Source of the DNA: Clostridia bacterium
GTDB lineage: Bacteria > Bacillota > Clostridia > Oscillospirales > CAG-272
Reading direction: 5' to 3'
Assembly (NCBI GenBank): GCA_017386965.1
Contig: JAFOGE010000233.1
Span: forward strand, 1 to 6,870
DNA length: 6,870 nucleotides
Numbering within the stretch: position 1 is the stretch's first letter; the number at the start of each line of letters is the position of its first letter. The translations under genes were made by a program, and so were the position numbers. The notes beneath the pieces were generated by a model. It searched no databases. It was given only the letters and a program-made list of their open reading frames with translations, and was not told the origin of the DNA. Below are positions 6,705 through 6,870 of this stretch, in pieces.

Positions 6705-6733
6705 AGTATAGCATATTTGAAGATCTCCGTCCA
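6705..6733 (-). promoter_or_regulatory. Probable SigA promoter of the small membrane protein gene
   Basis: Read on the minus strand: TGGACG (complement of 6728-6733, 4 of 6 matches to the -35 consensus), a 17-base spacer, and TATACT (complement of 6705-6710) preceded by TGC, giving an extended -10. Transcription would start near 6698, leaving a leader of about 98 bases. Confidence 0.65.
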
Positions 6734-6870
6734 GTAAAAGATCGTTCCTTTCGAGGAAAACAATGGAAATATACAGAGCCGACCTCTGCTTTTCTTTCTT
6801 TTTTTCTTCAAAAAATGAATTTTTAAGCAGAAAAAGGGAGATTTTATACAAATTTTCTCGTCCGGGAAAC

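Larger units (their letters stand above)
6618..6870. other. AT-rich intergenic region without a supportable gene
   Basis: Much richer in A and T than the rest of the window, with long T and A runs on both strands. It holds the promoter and leader hairpin of the minus-strand gene and two imperfect copies of a TTCAAAAAA(A)TGAAT(A)TTTTT sequence (6636-6657 and 6807-6824). Open frames here are low-complexity and lack ribosome binding sites, so none is called. A gene may begin beyond the right edge. Confidence 0.6.

Noticed and set aside
5930..6811. 293-codon minus-strand open frame spanning the helicase 3' end and the small gene
   Set aside because: Composition is low-complexity basic at the N-terminus and antisense to the helicase at the C-terminus. 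The 84-aa frame in the same region has a proper ribosome binding site and membrane helices.
6627..6851. 74-codon minus-strand open frame upstream of the small membrane protein
   Set aside because: It lies in AT-rich DNA, is rich in K, F and L as expected by chance, overlaps the promoter and hairpin, and lacks a convincing Shine-Dalgarno sequence.
1..6870. Mobile element or genomic-island boundary
   Set aside because: No transposase, integrase, tRNA gene, attachment-site repeat or abrupt coding composition change is visible across the window.

Overview
The window looks like chromosomal DNA from a Gram-positive member of the Clostridia, plausibly an animal- or gut-associated lineage. The evidence is the strong AGGAGG-type ribosome binding sites, consensus SigA promoters, moderate GC in genes against a very AT-rich intergenic stretch, and protein families typical of Firmicutes (DUF4430 plus an ECF S component; TerB_N). 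I cannot name a genus. No transposase, integrase, tRNA, rRNA or CRISPR array is visible.

Left (1-855): the 3' end of a nutrient-uptake operon. A DUF4430 (transcobalamin-C-terminal-like) domain protein, truncated by the window edge, overlaps by ATGA with a membrane protein resembling an ECF transporter S component. The pair looks like a surface binding domain plus a membrane-embedded substrate-capture subunit, possibly for a cobalamin-like ligand. A good intrinsic terminator (811-855) closes the operon.

Centre (907-6313): a self-contained three-gene operon driven by a textbook extended -10 SigA promoter. It encodes (1) a 566-aa TerB_N / TerB_C-type protein with a long disordered N-terminal linker, (2) a 455-aa P-loop ATPase of the DUF2791 family that includes BREX BrxD, and (3) a 742-aa Lhr-like superfamily 2 helicase resembling BrxHI. 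The genes are 14 and 31 bases apart, each with its own Shine-Dalgarno sequence. The BrxD/BrxHI-like pair is the accessory ATPase-helicase set of type 2 BREX, but here no PglX methylase, PglZ, BrxC/PglY or nuclease accompanies it. A TerB-family protein stands in that position. The likely picture is an ATPase that senses or loads onto nucleic acid, a DNA/RNA helicase, and a TerB-family scaffold, forming a candidate genome-defence or nucleic-acid-repair complex. This is the most interesting part of the window; its function is inferred.

Right (6318-6870): a perfect 19-bp-arm inverted repeat sits between the helicase and a convergent small gene on the minus strand for an 84-aa two-helix membrane protein. 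That gene has a strong ribosome binding site, a plausible extended -10 promoter and a roughly 98-base leader with a hairpin at its 5' end. The remaining bases to the window end are AT-rich and contain no supportable gene.
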